A stretch of 64,000 nucleotides of DNA from positions 186,001 to 250,000 of the forward strand of contig JAQSEB010000120.1 of assembly GCA_030063045.1 (NCBI GenBank), given 5' to 3'. Below, piece by piece: positions 29,326-43,400 of the stretch (its first letter is position 1; each line of letters begins with the position of its first letter). The notes under the pieces were generated by a model. The model was not told the origin of the DNA, ran no database searches, and was given only the letters and a program-made list of their open reading frames with translations. Position numbers and translations under genes: made by a program. The DNA comes from Pratylenchus scribneri (lineage: Eukaryota; Nematoda; Chromadorea; Rhabditida; Pratylenchidae).

Positions 29326-30375
29326 TTTTTGTTTTAAATTCTAAAAATGATTGCAGAATTTAAGAAGGCATAAAAATAATTAAATAATTTAGTGAATTAT
29401 TATGGCTTAAAATGATGGGAATTTGATGATTGAAATGATGAAGATTGATGACTAATATAAAAAGTGAAGTCACATTTCCCCCCTAAGCCCTAATGATGTT
29501 TTTTTGATGGTGAGAAGGGACCAAAGCTTTTTGAGCTCCACTGGCCAATTGACTGGCCCTCCGTGGCCCATATTTTTGCCATCACCAGAGGATCAGTCAT
29601 CAAAAATGTCCATTATAATGTAGCTTTCAAAATTTTTGATATTGAAGAAGAAAATATTGACGAGATGGGAAAATTGGTTGGAATTAACAAAGATCGGAAA
29701 ATTATGGTCAAAAAAGATTTAAAGGTGAAAAATGAGTCTAATTGTTATGTGAATGAGATTTGGATCATCAATTTCTCAATGAATAGATTACATACATCAA
29801 ACGAGGGAAAACCTAAGGAGAATAATTCGAAAAATCAGTCTATAAAACTAAAAATATGAAGGATGAAAAATGCCCTCCACAATACGAAATTACCTTCTAA
29901 AGCAAACATTTCCCCACATAAAATTTCTTATCAATTTGGGACATTGCTGCGGATTGGACGACAAAATTGAGCATTTACTGATAAGAATAGCAGCAAAATA
30001 CATTTTGGTTGGGTATAATTATTTTACGGCTGATTGATAAATCATAAGATTGGTTGAGGGAATATTACCTTATTAATTATTAAATCTTTTACGAATGAAT
30101 TTGATGGGCGGCGCAATGGAAGAAAAATGGCGATTGTAAAATAAATTATAAAAAATGTACATTGGAGGGGGGAGGGAGGATTTTTGATAATTGATTGATG
30201 GCATTTGTCTCAATTGAATTATAATTTATTATGAGGATGGGAATTGTCTTCAAATTTCCTTTAAATCAGATTTAATTAATGAATATGATGCTTTTTTTTG
30301 TAAATTTATCCAAAGGTTTTAATCAAAATATCAACAAAAAATGTAAAAATAAAAATAAATATTTGCGCAATGAGA
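29326..30375. other. Intergenic region
   Basis: About 1.05 kb. A 98-codon plus-strand ORF (29563-29859) has no recognisable domain or splice partner and is not called. A purine-rich tract lies near 30165. Confidence 0.4.
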
Positions 30376-33300
30376 TCACGGTTTATTGGGTAATTTTGGC
30401 AATTCTTCCAATGTTCGATCCAATAAATCCACCAATTTTTGTTCCGGTGATGCCCTTGCCTGGAGCAAACTGACATAAATGGCCATTCGATTGATGGCCA
30501 ATTTCCTTGCCCTCTCCATTGTGGCAAGGAAATATTCCGCATGGAATGGGGACATTCGGATGAGACGGGCCAATGAAGGGACGACATTCAGCATCAAAAT
30601 GATGAATTCCTCATTCAAAATGTTTGAGAACAATGTGTCCAGCATGTCCGAAATGAGTGTCAGAGCAGCAAATGCACTTGGGATTTTATACTAAAATATT
30701 AAAATTTATAATTATTAGTATGGGGAATGGACCTGTTCAAGTAATTCAGTGATGAGAACAGTGGCAAAAATTCGTCGTTCCAAATTAGCCGGGGTGACAA
30801 GTTCACCGATTGAATTAATTAAAACATGGGCTGATGGGACACCGCGAACAATTATTGGAATGAGCCGAATTGGGTACATCTTAAAATTAATCATTCATTG
30901 ATCCCTTTTTTTAAACAAAATTTTACATTGAAATGGACGAGTTTTGGCAAATGAGTGTCGGCAATGAAGAATTGATGAATTTGTGCGCACAACAATTGAC
31001 GAATTTCCACCAAATTTGGAGTCGTTTCCGGATTCCCATCACAAAGTTCAATGAATACTTGGACTACGGCCAATCGTTGGGTTCCAATGAATGAACGAAG
31101 CAATTCCTCTTTTTCGGCCATTTCACTGAATAAATTTAAAAATAATTAAATATTTTTTAGGTTTATTCTCATTCAAAAATATTTTCAAGGGTGCTGCCTT
31201 ATTTCCTATATTATTGGTCTCTCCCGTTAATATAGCCCATTTTTGAAGAGTCTCTGAAAATAGTAGTCCCAATCCCAAGGCCACAGAAATAAAGAAAATA
31301 TGGTATTAATTTTTTGTCCACCACTCACGTTTTTGTATTGTGCGGTGCCGCTTTGGCCAATCGCATTGAATTTGTGTCCCGACTCGCAGCCAAATAGAAG
31401 GAAAGAAGTCGGCAAAAACATCTCAAATGTGGTGGACTTTGGAAGACACGTTTGTCCGCTCGAAACAGAACCAATGGAGTATGGCCAATCAAAAAATCAC
31501 TGTCGCGTTCATCGAGTTGGGGAACAGTAGCGGCCTAAAATTTGTCATCAATTTAATTTTGCAAAAATTAGTTAAAATTTTACCTGTGGACCATTTAGCC
31601 AAAGGCGTATTGTGTCCTCGTGGAGTCGAGTCGGGACCACACAATCAAAATGTTCCCAAACCAAGGCCAATTTTTCCATCAATGAACGTGGCCAATGCGA
31701 CGAATCCAATGATTGGCCCATTGCCCGCAAAATGGTTGAATAATGGCAAATTTGCTGTTGAATTGGTTGGTCCAAAATGGTATTGAGCATTTTGGAAAAA
31801 TTGTCCAGGGTTGGTTCGTAAAGTGCCGAGGAGAATTCTTCTGGCTTAATTTTGGTAGAAGAAAAATTGGATGTTGAAATTGAACTGAAGATAAAATATA
31901 ATTATTTCTAATTATTTTTTTTTTAAAAATTTACCATTTGAATGAATCAAAATGCATTTGTTCAGGCAATAAATGTGGCATGCTTAGGACCTGGAATTAT
32001 TGTAAAAATTATAATTCCATCCAAATGAATGTATGAAAGTGGATATTGAAATTAATAATTAAAAGAATTTAGACAAATATTTTAATTTTCTAATATATAA
32101 ATAAGCTAAATTTCATAATATTTTAATTAATTTTGAATGGAAAAATCCAAAAAATGGACGGAATTGATGTGAAAATTAATTAGAAACCATCTACCATAAA
32201 AATTTTTACTATTCATTATATTTTTAAATAAATTAATTACCATATATCGTTGTAACATTGGCCGAATATGTTGAAAATCCTCATTCCTTCTATCAACCAT
32301 AATCAGCAAATAACGAATTGGAATTGAATGCCAAATTTGTTGACCGTACGGTTTTGGCATTTTGTTGGCCCCCAATTGTTGGTCAATTTGAATTGAGGCG
32401 GTCTCTAATTTGTAATTGAATGCGACCAAATAGGTCAATGAAAGAATTCGCAAAACCAATCGAGATTCGTCAAATAAATCACCCGAAAAAAGTTCCTTCA
32501 ATTTAAAATTATTTTAAAGGGAATTTAATTTTATTAAAAACCTCAAAAAAGTGTTCATCAATTGGTTGATTAAAATGAGTAAATGATTCGGAGGGAATGC
32601 AACTGGTCGCAAAATTTTCCAATAAATGAGGAACAAATGGATGAATTGGAGTTTGACATTCCAACAATTGGGCTTTTATCCATTCCTTAAATTTATTAAT
32701 TATTAATTAATTTATTTATTTAAAATTGTTTATTATTTGGGAAATTTCTGTGCGCATTTTTCAAAAAAAAATTCGAAAATTTTTCTTCAAATTTGAGATT
32801 TGATTAATGAATTTTTATTAAAGTTTACAAATTTTCTTTTCGTAATTAATTTGGCTATTTTTTGAGTTTATGCGAAACCAAGTAATATGTAATATAGAGT
32901 GCTTGTGCTTAGGCTCTTCGAAATGAGTAGATTTGATATTTGATTTGTAAAAAATTTTCAAAAATGATCTATATCAGTAGGTCAGATGTTTTTCCTAACT
33001 TTTGTAATTGTATAACTGAATTTGAAGAAAAATTTCTTTGATGTGAAAACAAATACACGAGTACAAAATTTTAAAATGTATTTTTTTATTAGTGGAAAAT
33101 AAATATTGAAATCACAAATCATTACCTGAATTGGTGTACTATATTTGGAGAAGGACCGCCAATGTAACATTGCACAAATACAATGAAGAGGCAAATAACC
33201 GGACATTTCCGCATTCAAATGTTTTGACACATTAATGTTTGCCGCCTTTTGAACAATATCCTGCTGGTTTATGGCATATTGAATGTACAATTCACGAACA

Positions 33301-35049
33301 AATGGTTGTTTGGCCAATGTTTTTGGGACCTGAAAATTTAAATTAGTGTTAATTTTCAAATGAATCACTGACTTTGTGTCCAAGTACGCTGGATAATAGA
33401 CTGGCCAAATCCTCCGCATTGTTAGTGCATAAATGAACATAAATAAGAATCATCATATTACTCAGCTGGGAATATTCGGGCAATTGAACAAGTGAATGAA
33501 TACGGGAAAAGAATGCGGCCAAATGTTGGCCAAATTGTTCGTCTCGAAATGTATTTTGGTCACTGAAATTTGAAAGAATTCAATTCAAATTTAGTAAATT
33601 TGAGCTCACAGAATCAAATTGGGTGAAGCCAAAATAGTGGCCAATGAAATTTTCAATGAAACATCGTCAGTGATGGATTCCCTCGTCAAAAATGAAACCC
33701 ATTGTCTGCTTTCATCGTTGGTGAGCCGAAGTGATGGCCAAGAAGCGAGCAGAGAAATCAACAAAACAACACGGCCTTCCAAATCGGAATTATTGCAGCG
33801 ACTAAATATTTATTTAATTATGGATCAGAGTTTATATAAAAGGATTTAACCTGCATCTTTCCATGACTGTTCCAAGTCGTTGGCAAATTGCCTTCATCGA
33901 TGGTTTATTCGCAATTTTTGTGATGAAAGCAACAAATTCGGAATTTTGACGGTTTGAGAATTGGCCAATGAGAATATTCACATAAAAATGATCATCAATT
34001 GATTCGGAACTGAACATTTGAATGACACGTTTAGCGGTCTTTTCATTCTCTAAAAAGGCGGGCATGAATCTTTCTGCCTGATGTGGATCGAGTTGGAAAA
34101 GCTGGAAATTTGAAAATGAGGATAAAAAAATGGACTTCATAAACTTTTTACCTCTAAAATTGTTCTCTTTGTTTGGTTGGCAATGAAACTCTCATCATCC
34201 GGTTGTTTGAATTGTAAAATCAAAGGATCTAGGACGGATTCCAACAATTCCGGTTGATTCATAACAATCTAAATTCAATTTAATTAAAATTAGGATTGCA
34301 CAAAGTCGTTTTCACAATTGTTAAAATCCAAAATAAATATTTCTACAGCTAAAGTTAGTAATTTCTTTTCTACTGGTTATTCAAATTTTAAATTCACACC
34401 GTTGTGATAAAGGTGGGCGCCAATTCATAATTGAGTAATTGTTTGGCCAATTCATTGGGTGCAAAAATGTTAGGACAATTCAAGCAGAGCACAGCCAAAA
34501 TCCATCCAATTTCCTCTTTCATTTGAGTGTGTACTCTTCCAATGTCCAGTGGGAGAAATTGGAGTTGTTCTCGTGTGTTGTTATCTGTGAATATTTTACC
34601 GAAATTTTATTCAATAAATCCCATTTTTAAACCTTTTGTCCAAACCAAATGAGCACAAATGTGCAAAACTCGTTCCAATGGGTTCATCATCACAAATGGC
34701 TTTTCATCTTCTTGCTGTGCAATTTTTAAATCGGCGGCTTTTCCCGAAAATTCCAAATTGCATTTCATCTCAATTTCAGCAAAATCCAATTGAATATATT
34801 TGAAAATGTCATTGCAAATGGACATTTTTATTAGCCTCCTTCGGATTGGATCCTTTAAACAAATATAGATTTATTTGTAATATTAATTTTTTAATAAACC
34901 AATTCAGTGTCCATTGAATTTCCGTTCTTGAAGCCAGTTTGGATGAGAAAAGGGAGGAATGGTCGGAGTTGTTCATCATCAAATTTGGAAATATCCTCAA
35001 GAATTGTGCCATTTCTGAGTGCCGAAAAAACAGGCAAAAATTGGTCCAT
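30376..35049 (-). CDS. INTS2: Integrator complex subunit 2
   Basis: Core subunit of the nuclear Integrator complex, which cleaves snRNA and promoter-proximal transcripts. Recognised from the C-terminal third: HQFFIADTHLPKLVHF, then MYPIRLIPIIVRGVPSAHV and LERRIFATVLITELLEQYKIPSAFAAL. The PTRLHEDTIRLWL block lies near 31600. The N-terminal exon, from ATG 35049, encodes LPVFSALRNGTILED and FDDEQLRPFLPFLI, which matches the family start. About 15 exons with introns of 40-70 bp; alpha-helical repeat throughout. TTTAAG sits 7 nt before the ATG. It is the last gene of the proposed operon, with its ATG 136 bp after the CISD3 stop. Confidence 0.88.
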
Positions 35050-35185
35050 TTATTTCTTAAAGGTAGGAAATATTTATTTATTTTAATAATATATAAAGAT
35101 AGTAGAAACATTTCAATAGAATCCAAATTATGTAAAAATTTGCATTTATTCAATAAAATGGAAACAATTAATTAAACAATAAAAT

Positions 35186-35812
35186 TCAGTCATCTAAAAG
35201 TTCACTCTTTTCTTGTGACTTCAATAATTTATGGGATCCATCGCAAAACGGCCTATTTTTTGTTTGTTTACAATTGCAAAACCAAACTTCCATGTCACGA
35301 TCTAAATAAATACTCAATTATAAAATATCAATAATCTGATAAACCTGGTATAAATCGAACCGGTTTAAGTCCCTTCTCCTTAATCCATTTAGGCAATATA
35401 AAAGTCAAATGGGATCCATCGCAAAGTGGTTGACTGCTTGAATAGCCACAACTGCACCATGCATAAACCTATGAAATTTTATCATTAAATATAAAAATTA
35501 ATCGAAAGAACCTTGTCTTTCTTCAAAAATGCACGAGTTGGTAATTTTGCATAAACTTTGCCAAACCCTGGTATCAAGTGATTTGTTCCCTGCAGGCCAT
35601 AAGGTTGAGTCGGTTTTTTGTCAAATATCTTAAAATTTTTCTCAAATATTTTTTCCTCTTGTATTTCGACTAACGTGATGATATTTCAGTACAGATGGTT
35701 CAGTGCCGACTACATGTTCCCCAATTCGATGCATCCGATATGGCCCCCATCCTGTTTTGTTGCTGAACCCTTGTAGAGTTAGTGTGATCAAATGCTGTTG
35801 ACTTAATCGCAT
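35186..35812 (-). CDS. CISD3: CISD3-like mitochondrial protein with two CDGSH iron-sulphur domains
   Basis: Binds two redox-active 2Fe-2S clusters, probably in the mitochondrial matrix. Two CDGSH motifs are visible: YAWCSCGYSSSQPLCDGSH near 35440 and VWFCNCKQTKNRPFCDGSH near 35270. Each supplies the three-Cys/one-His ligand set. The N-terminus (MRLSQQHLITLTLQGFSNK) is basic/amphipathic and fits a transit peptide; a longer-than-usual pre-sequence follows (WGPYRMHRIGEHVVGTEP). Four exons. The single-protein double-CDGSH layout distinguishes CISD3 from CISD1 and CISD2, and no membrane anchor is present. An AG directly precedes the ATG. Confidence 0.9.
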
Positions 35813-35990
35813 CTACTCAAAATTTATATGATTAACATTCACAAATTACATATGAAAAGAAATGAATTAATGAATATGGCTAAAAACATTCCGAGATTTT
35901 TCGAAAATTAAATTCAAAAAAATTAAATCAAAGATTTAATTTATAAATTTTTTATTAAATCAACAATATGCATAAAAAGTGTGTAATTTA

Positions 35991-37045
35991 TCAAATTTCC
36001 ATTTCATCGTCTTCTTCATCTTCGTCTTTCATTCCACCATTTCTTCCCTCCCTCTTCTTGGCTGCCTTTGCCATTCTTCTTTCCTTTCTCCGCCTGTTTT
36101 TGTCGATAACTTTTTCCACACTTTTTAGTTTCATTTTTCTTCTTCCCTTTCCACTGTCCCTTGCCTCATTTCTTCCAATAATTTGAATTTGCGACGATTG
36201 TTGTTGATTATTTTTGTTCCATTCTTCATTTTCATCAATTTGTTCATCTCTTTTATATTTCTTCTTCATTGGCGGATGTTGAACAATGGCGGCTTCTTTT
36301 CCGGCGCTCAATACCAAGAAAACTTTCCTCTGCTTGGGCGAATCGGGATGATCAATAACAAGGCCACCCTTTTGAGAAAATTATAACATATTGAAAAGAA
36401 TAAAAAAATTACTTGAAATCCTGCTTTTAATGCTTGTTGACTGATCAGATCACATTGTTTCTGATTTTCTGGATAAAATTGGAAAACGGCACGTGCCGAA
36501 CGAGACAAACAAGCGAAAAGTGATTCGAAGAATTTGAGCAATCGCTTCCGTGGATCTTCCTTCTTTGAATTGGAATGACAGAGCCATTGTATGGCTGAAA
36601 CACTAATGGCACCATCGAAAACGCCAGCCCGGAATGGAAGGCCGCCGCCCATATCCAATTGAAGTAAATCGCCGTCAACCTCATTATTTTTTTTGGCGAC
36701 GTCTTAAATTATAAAAAATATTTAAAATTGAACAGTGCAAAATTCCAAACCGAGCATATTTCTGCTTATGTCACATCCAATCCATTCGTGACCATTTTCT
36801 GTTAGCACTTCTCCGCTGAGTCCGGAACCGCATCCAATATCCAGAAGAAGACACTGACCCTTTTTCCTTGGCAATTCCAAGAGTTCATAAGCTCGTTGAG
36901 ATAGTTCATATTGTACCTTAAAATAATTATTAAAAAATTATGTTTCCGTCCCAACCTTTCTAATTCGCGAATTTGTCGAATATTTCCGGGCCTCGTCTTC
37001 ATTATAATATTGTTCAGGCGGCCCTTGATTTTCAGGTTTACTCAT
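35991..37045 (-). CDS. BUD23: BUD23 18S rRNA (guanine-N7) methyltransferase
   Basis: Methylates a guanine in 18S rRNA during small-subunit maturation, together with TRMT112. SAM-binding motif I is LLLDIGCGSGLSGE (near 36840), then EWIGCDIS, and DLLQLDMGGGLPFR with FDGAISVSAIQWLCHS. The RAVFQFYPEN strand and the C-terminal HPDSPKQRKVFLVLS segment complete the fold. The tail is the Lys/Arg-rich WBS-type extension followed by an acidic end (KDEDEEDDEMEI). ATG 37045 begins MSKPENQGPPEQYYNEDEA, as expected for the family. TTTTAG lies 16 nt upstream. Confidence 0.93.
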
Positions 37046-37462
37046 AATTTAAATTTGCTTACTAAAATAAATTTATAGTGCAATAAAAATAATATACTAT
37101 ATTCTCGAAAGATATTTTATGAGAAATCAGTGAATTAATTACAAAATAAAAATTAATTGTAAAAAAATTTGCATATTTATCTGTATAAAATTTAAAAGCT
37201 GTCAAATGTAAAAGTGAATGTGGCAATACTCGTTGAGAAGGATGTCAAAATTTTTGTTAAATAAATGTAATAAACATTGACGAAAATGGAGTGATCACAA
37301 AGATGGAAGATTTTTACAAATAAATATTTTACATAGTAAAAAGTGAGGAATTAAGGCAATCAAATTCAAATGGTTCCAATATTGTGCTTCTGAAAATTGA
37401 ATCGAAAAATTAAATTTGATGGTAAATATATGAATATTGACACGAGAAAAAAAATGAAAAAT
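37046..37462. other. Intercistronic spacer between EPG5 and BUD23
   Basis: 417 bp, AT-rich, no ORF. Spacing is at the upper end for neighbours in a nematode operon. TTTTAG close to the BUD23 ATG is a plausible trans-splice acceptor. Confidence 0.4.
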
Positions 37463-40400
37463 TTACTTAATTTGTTGCACAAATTTCTGTGGGAAAATCA
37501 AAACAATAAATCGTCTGAATAATTCATTTGCATCAGTCAAGCAATATTCGGTAGCATTGGTAAAATATGGGGCCATTTCTGCCAGCACTCCACTAAACTC
37601 AATGTTGGCCTTTTGATTTTGAAGTTCTTGAAAAGCCGAAAGCCGGCTGTTGAATACATGCTGGCCAGAATGGATGCGCGGTAATTGTGTTGGTGAAGTC
37701 AATTGTTGTGTAATGAATAAATGCAAAACATTGGCAAAAAGTTGGAGCCTGAAATTTAGTATTTGAGCGAAAATTGTTTCATTTTTAAAAACCTAATAGA
37801 GTAGATGGGTTTTCGTGTCAATTTTTGTGTAACAATTGAAAGGAAGCCGCTGCCTTTTCCTCCATCCTCTTTGTAAATACGTTGAAGCCAGACAAGATAT
37901 GGATCAAAATTCTCATATGCAACGGAAAGTGAAATCCCTTGATCGGTGAAAAGTTGAATACACATTCTTTGCCATTTTTCGATGCAAAGAAGAAATGCGG
38001 ATTCATTATTCAAAACATGTCTTTTAGAGGAAATAAATTTTTTAAGTATTTTTATAAATTATTTACTTTGGTTTGATGGCATTGAAATAATCGGCCAAAT
38101 ATTTTATTAATTTCAAATTGTTGGAACTGTTCTCGCTGAGTTCTTTTGTTAAAATCGCATTTAAAACCAAAAAATACTGATCATCATTTGCTGAATCTGA
38201 TCTGCAAAATTTTATTAAAAAATACTTTTATTTATTTAATTTATACTTTGAAATGGTGAACAATTGTTGTTCTTTAATGTTTTCCTGAACTCGAACCCAT
38301 TGAGAAATTTCAGACCATTTTTGGGTGAGGCCTCCTCCTGCAATATTATCAATAATTCATATATTTTATTTTCAGGCTTACTCTCGAAATAGGCAGCGAT
38401 GCAGCATTCAACAATACCCAATCCAAATTGTCGCTGAAAATGTGTTGGCATTGTTTCCAGCGAAGTGGTGGAAATTGTGGCAAAGAGCAATACAAATGGG
38501 GAATATAAATTCTCATTGAGCCATTTACAAATTGTAAAATAGATTTGTTCAAGATTGGATTGTTTCTCTTTTGTTGTTCCAGCCGCATTCGAATGATGAT
38601 TGGCCAATGTTCGAACAAATTCACTTGCCATGTCCAAATATTCGACTTTATCTTCTTTAAATGAAATTTTAATTAAAAATATTTTATAGATAACCTGCAG
38701 ATATGAGGAATGAATTCGCCTTATTCAACAATTCCACAAAATGAGATTTGAATTTTTCAATTTCAGTAGAGTATTTTAGTAAAATATGAAGTTGAGTGCG
38801 CACATAAATTGCTCGTTTCTTTGCTACAGCCAACTCTTTCTTTGGGTAAATTTCAGCATTAGGCAGAATCTGAATTAATTTAGTTTTAAATTTTAATCGA
38901 TAAATCATAAAGATTAAAATTTTCGCTTTATAAATTTATTAATTTTGTTATGAAGCCGATTTATTAAAATAAAAATTTACCATTTGATTGACAGAAAAGA
39001 AGCAAGCTTTTGACCAGATTTGTAGGAAATAATGTTGAGCATCATCCGCATTGGAAGCATCGCCAAATAATTCATTATGGAAAGGAAATTCAGAATCATT
39101 GACCATAAAAATGCCCAATTTGTCCAATGTTTCGGTCTTCACAAAAAACCATTGGCAATTATCGTGCAAATATTTCACTCTATTGCCCATCGAGGCACGA
39201 GAACGCTGCAAAAAATAATACAAATAAATTATTTATCAATTTACAACCGAATAATTTTCCTTTCGATGAAGACATTTGCCAAAAATAGAAATAATTAAAG
39301 AGAAAAATGCCCTAATGGCTTCCAGAGGTTGAATTTGAAATCCATTCGAATATTGTTGTATTATGCTGGGCCATGGCAAACGAACAAGAATTTCCTTTAA
39401 AATTATTTAATTCTTTTTTCTTATTTTTTAATTTACTGATATGATCGGCGCCAAATATATTTCATTTTGATCCTTTGTTGAATCCAACATTTGATCCATT
39501 GAGCTAAAATCCAATAAATTAGGCCAAAATCTGCTCCAATTCAATGAAATCAATTTATTCTCCTAAAAAATGTGAATTATTAAATTTTTTTATTAAACAA
39601 AGAAAATTTACATATACGCCATAAATGTTCTTCAAATTGCAATTTCTTCCCTTTTCCGCAATGTTTTTCAAATTGTTTCGAACTAATTTAGTTGAAAAAT
39701 AATTCCAAAATAGAGATTCGGGGCATTCTCGACCCTATTGAATAATAAAAATTAATTTTTAATTTAAAAAAAAATTAATTACTGGCGGGATATAAAGAGT
39801 ATATGGCAACCAAAGAAGATGCCGACAGAGTTGCTCCGTAATCTTTTCAGCTAAATTGATGTCACTGATTCCCCAAGCTTGCAAATTGGATATTGGTACT
39901 GGCTCAAGTAATGGAGACCAAACTTTAATGCAATGTTGAAATGCATTGTCCAATCCTAATTATTGCAAAAAATATATTTAATATAACATTTTTGTCGCAT
40001 TCCAACCTTTTTCCATTTCTGCCGTTGATGCACCCGGTTGAAATGTTGAACTAACACAGTATCGGAGGAAAAAATCCGCTAATTGACAGGTTTTCTCCAA
40101 ATACTGTGCCCATATGGAGAAAAATCGGCCGCCAAGTTCACGTCGGGATGTGATGTATTGATGGCTAATTACTCGAACACATTCTAATGCCTTTTTAATA
40201 TTTTTGTGAATGATTTTAATTCCCTTTAAAATTCTTACTTTAGTTGTATTCATTGATTGCATCAAATTTTCACCGCCAAATTCTGGAGAACCGAATTTGT
40301 TGTTATTTAATTGGAAATCGTTTTTCAACTCTCGTTCAATGCCCAACTTTTGGTTGATTTCATCAAATAAGGCCGTTGGAATACATTGTTTGTCGCATCC

Positions 40401-43400
40401 ATTCAAAATTAATTTCAATCCATCGGCAAAATTATGCGGAAATTGATGAAATATTCTGAAGAAAAATAAATTGAGAAAGTTTATAAATCAAAAATTACAC
40501 TTACGTATGAACAAAATGGTTCAAACAAATTTCGCGCAATGGATTTTGTTGTGCTTCTTTATTGCCAGTTATAGAGGCCAAATTTTCGAACATTATAGGC
40601 ATTAAGTCGTGAAATTGATATGGCGGTAATTGGCGGCCAGCATGCACAATATCCAAACGACGAAGCAGGGAAAGAGCATATTCAGCGGTTGTTGGTTGAC
40701 GAACAGCATTGGACAATTCCCCATAAAGTTGGGCCAACAATTGGGGTTGAACACATTGTGGGGTGAAATATTCGACTAGCAAATGGCTCAATGGATTTGT
40801 CCTTCCCAAAATTACTCGCATTAATTTCAATTGTTCCATTGGATTGTTTGCAATAAATGACTAATAAAAGAATATATTTATTATTGTTTTGAACATTTAC
40901 CGAGCCTAATTTGTTCAGACATATTTCATAAACTTCCTTTCCGGTTGGAAATAATAATTGAGATGTTTCAATTGAAGTGCAAATTCTGTAGAATAATTCC
41001 AATCCAATATGTAATAAATCATCATTTAACGTTGGAGATTTAGCCATTTTTTCTAGGCACCTAATTAGAAAAATTTTAAACGAATTAATACTTAATGTTG
41101 TAAAATAGAACCTTTTAATATCGATTTTTCCTTACAAAAAATAAATATTTCTAACCCAACAAAACTTACGAGCAAATATGTTCAATCCTGGCAGCAGCGA
41201 TTGCCAATAAATCCGCTTTACATAACAATTTTGTTGATTCTTCTTGCCGTTTTTGTCTATTCGCGTCCATTTTTTCTGCAATCGATTGTTGATATTCGCA
41301 TGGTTTTACCTAAAAAAAAATAAATTTAATTGATCGAAATAATTTCGAATTAACCAAAATTTCAGTATTTAATGGTCGAGAACATCTGCTTGTCTGCAGC
41401 AAATTCCCACACCGTAATGTGATTGGCATTTTCTTTTCTGTTTGTTTATACAAATGTTGGAAATGTTCTATGTATTCAATATTGCTCTTCTCGACAAATT
41501 CCTTTGTAATAATAAATAATCTAAAAATTTAATTAAAAATTAAATTCATTATTTTTTTTGTACCTTGATGTATTATTCAATTCATCTAAATTGGCAAAAA
41601 ATCTGCTGATGGTTTTGTTGGATGATTTTGATGAAAATGGATTTAAAAGTTGAGATAATCCACCACCACCAGTTGAATTCAAATCAAGTTGATCTGGCAT
41701 AGGCAAATTCTGATGTAAAGGCACCGGCGGAAATGGGCGACATATTTCAATGTTGTTCGGTGAGTCAACAATATTTTGTTCAAGTGCGGAAAAGAATTGT
41801 GTGAGATTGGAATAACGAGTTCTGTTGCTTTTTCTTCCTCCCAATTGTGGACTTGATGGATTGCTGTTTGTATTGACATTTAAATGACAAAATTTGGCAA
41901 AGATCTGAATGGGTTTATAATATGATATTTTATGTAGAACCAACATACTTTTCCAATTTGTTCCAATTCTGTTTTCAATGCATTCATGTCGATGAATTCA
42001 GTCCATAATTGCTATAAAAATTTTTCATTATTATTTTTATTTATTATTAAATTTTACTTGATCGCCCGAAATAATCATCTGAAAAAGATAATCCAAAGGT
42101 AAATCTTCATAATTCATTGATGATTCTGGTTTGTAGCATCGTTCGTCTGCCATCCATTTCGAAAATGCACCAATTAAAGAATTTTGTTCTCCGCATAATG
42201 ATTGTCTATGAGAAATTTCAAAATCTTCTGTTGAATTTTTTTCTTCATTTTTTGATAAAATTTTTGTCGTGCTCGCATTTTTCAGCCTTGTATGGAAATT
42301 GGCGAATTGATGTTCACTCTCTTTGGAATGATAAAAGTGCCAGCCAGGGCAGAATTTTCGTCTGAAAAATTAGGTATCGTATCATACACAAATAAAATTA
42401 AAATATTTATTAATTTTACCCTTGATATTGTTTTCCCGTAAAAAGTTCCATTGCTAATTGTTGAACAGCCAATTGCAGAACATTATGTGGGGGAATATTA
42501 TTGCAGAATAATTCATCGCAGCAACAGAATTGAAGCCAACCTTTAATATATAATTTCTTACGAATTAAATAATAATTTCTAACGATAATATGCAAGTTGA
42601 TCCAAGTTTAAATTAATATTCGATCGAGAGGAGGCTCGCTGAAAAACAAAATAGATAATTAAAAAATAAGATTTTAAAATACTTTAATCGCTTCCATGAG
42701 GCTTCTGCTGGGATATTTTCCAATAGAATTGTACAATTGTTCATAAAATTCGGGAAATGCTTTTTGCTCGGCGCAAAGTAGTAAATAAGTTGCCCAAGGA
42801 GAAATGCCAAAATTTGTTGTGCCAATTAGAGGCGGAAGGTTGGTTGAAGAAAACCAAGAGAGTGGTCCACGGTTGGCTTCTTTCCAATGTCGACAGATTG
42901 CCTGAAAAATAATATATTTTTTAAAATATTTTTAATTTTAACCTTATAACGACTTGTTAATAATTCCAATGAATCAAAGAGGCCATTTGGATCAAATATT
43001 ATAGCGCATTTTGCACAAATTCCGATTAGATGAAGAATAGCCTTTTCCTCATTCCATTTGTATAAAGTTTTTGGACTAGTAAGCACTTGAAGCCAGGCAT
43101 TAATAATTCGTTTTCGTTGTTCGAATGTTTGTATTTCCGAATTTATTTGATACTTAAATTTTATTTATGAGAAAAAATTTATTAATTAATCGTACAGAAA
43201 TTGCCGCTGATATAAATGTGAGCATAGGTCCAGGAAATTTATTTGGACTTGTAAAAAAAGAAAGAGCATAGGAGGCATATGAGGAAGAATCATCCGCACG
43301 AAACAATTGTTCAATGCTTTCGACAAAGCTAAAATTAAATATTTTCCCAATTATGTATAGTAAATTTTAACCTGGGCTTTTCGAGGAGCAAGTGAATTTG

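Noticed and set aside
29563..29859. 98-codon plus-strand ORF
   Set aside because: No recognised domain, no splice partner, no upstream signal; plausible by chance at this length and AT content.
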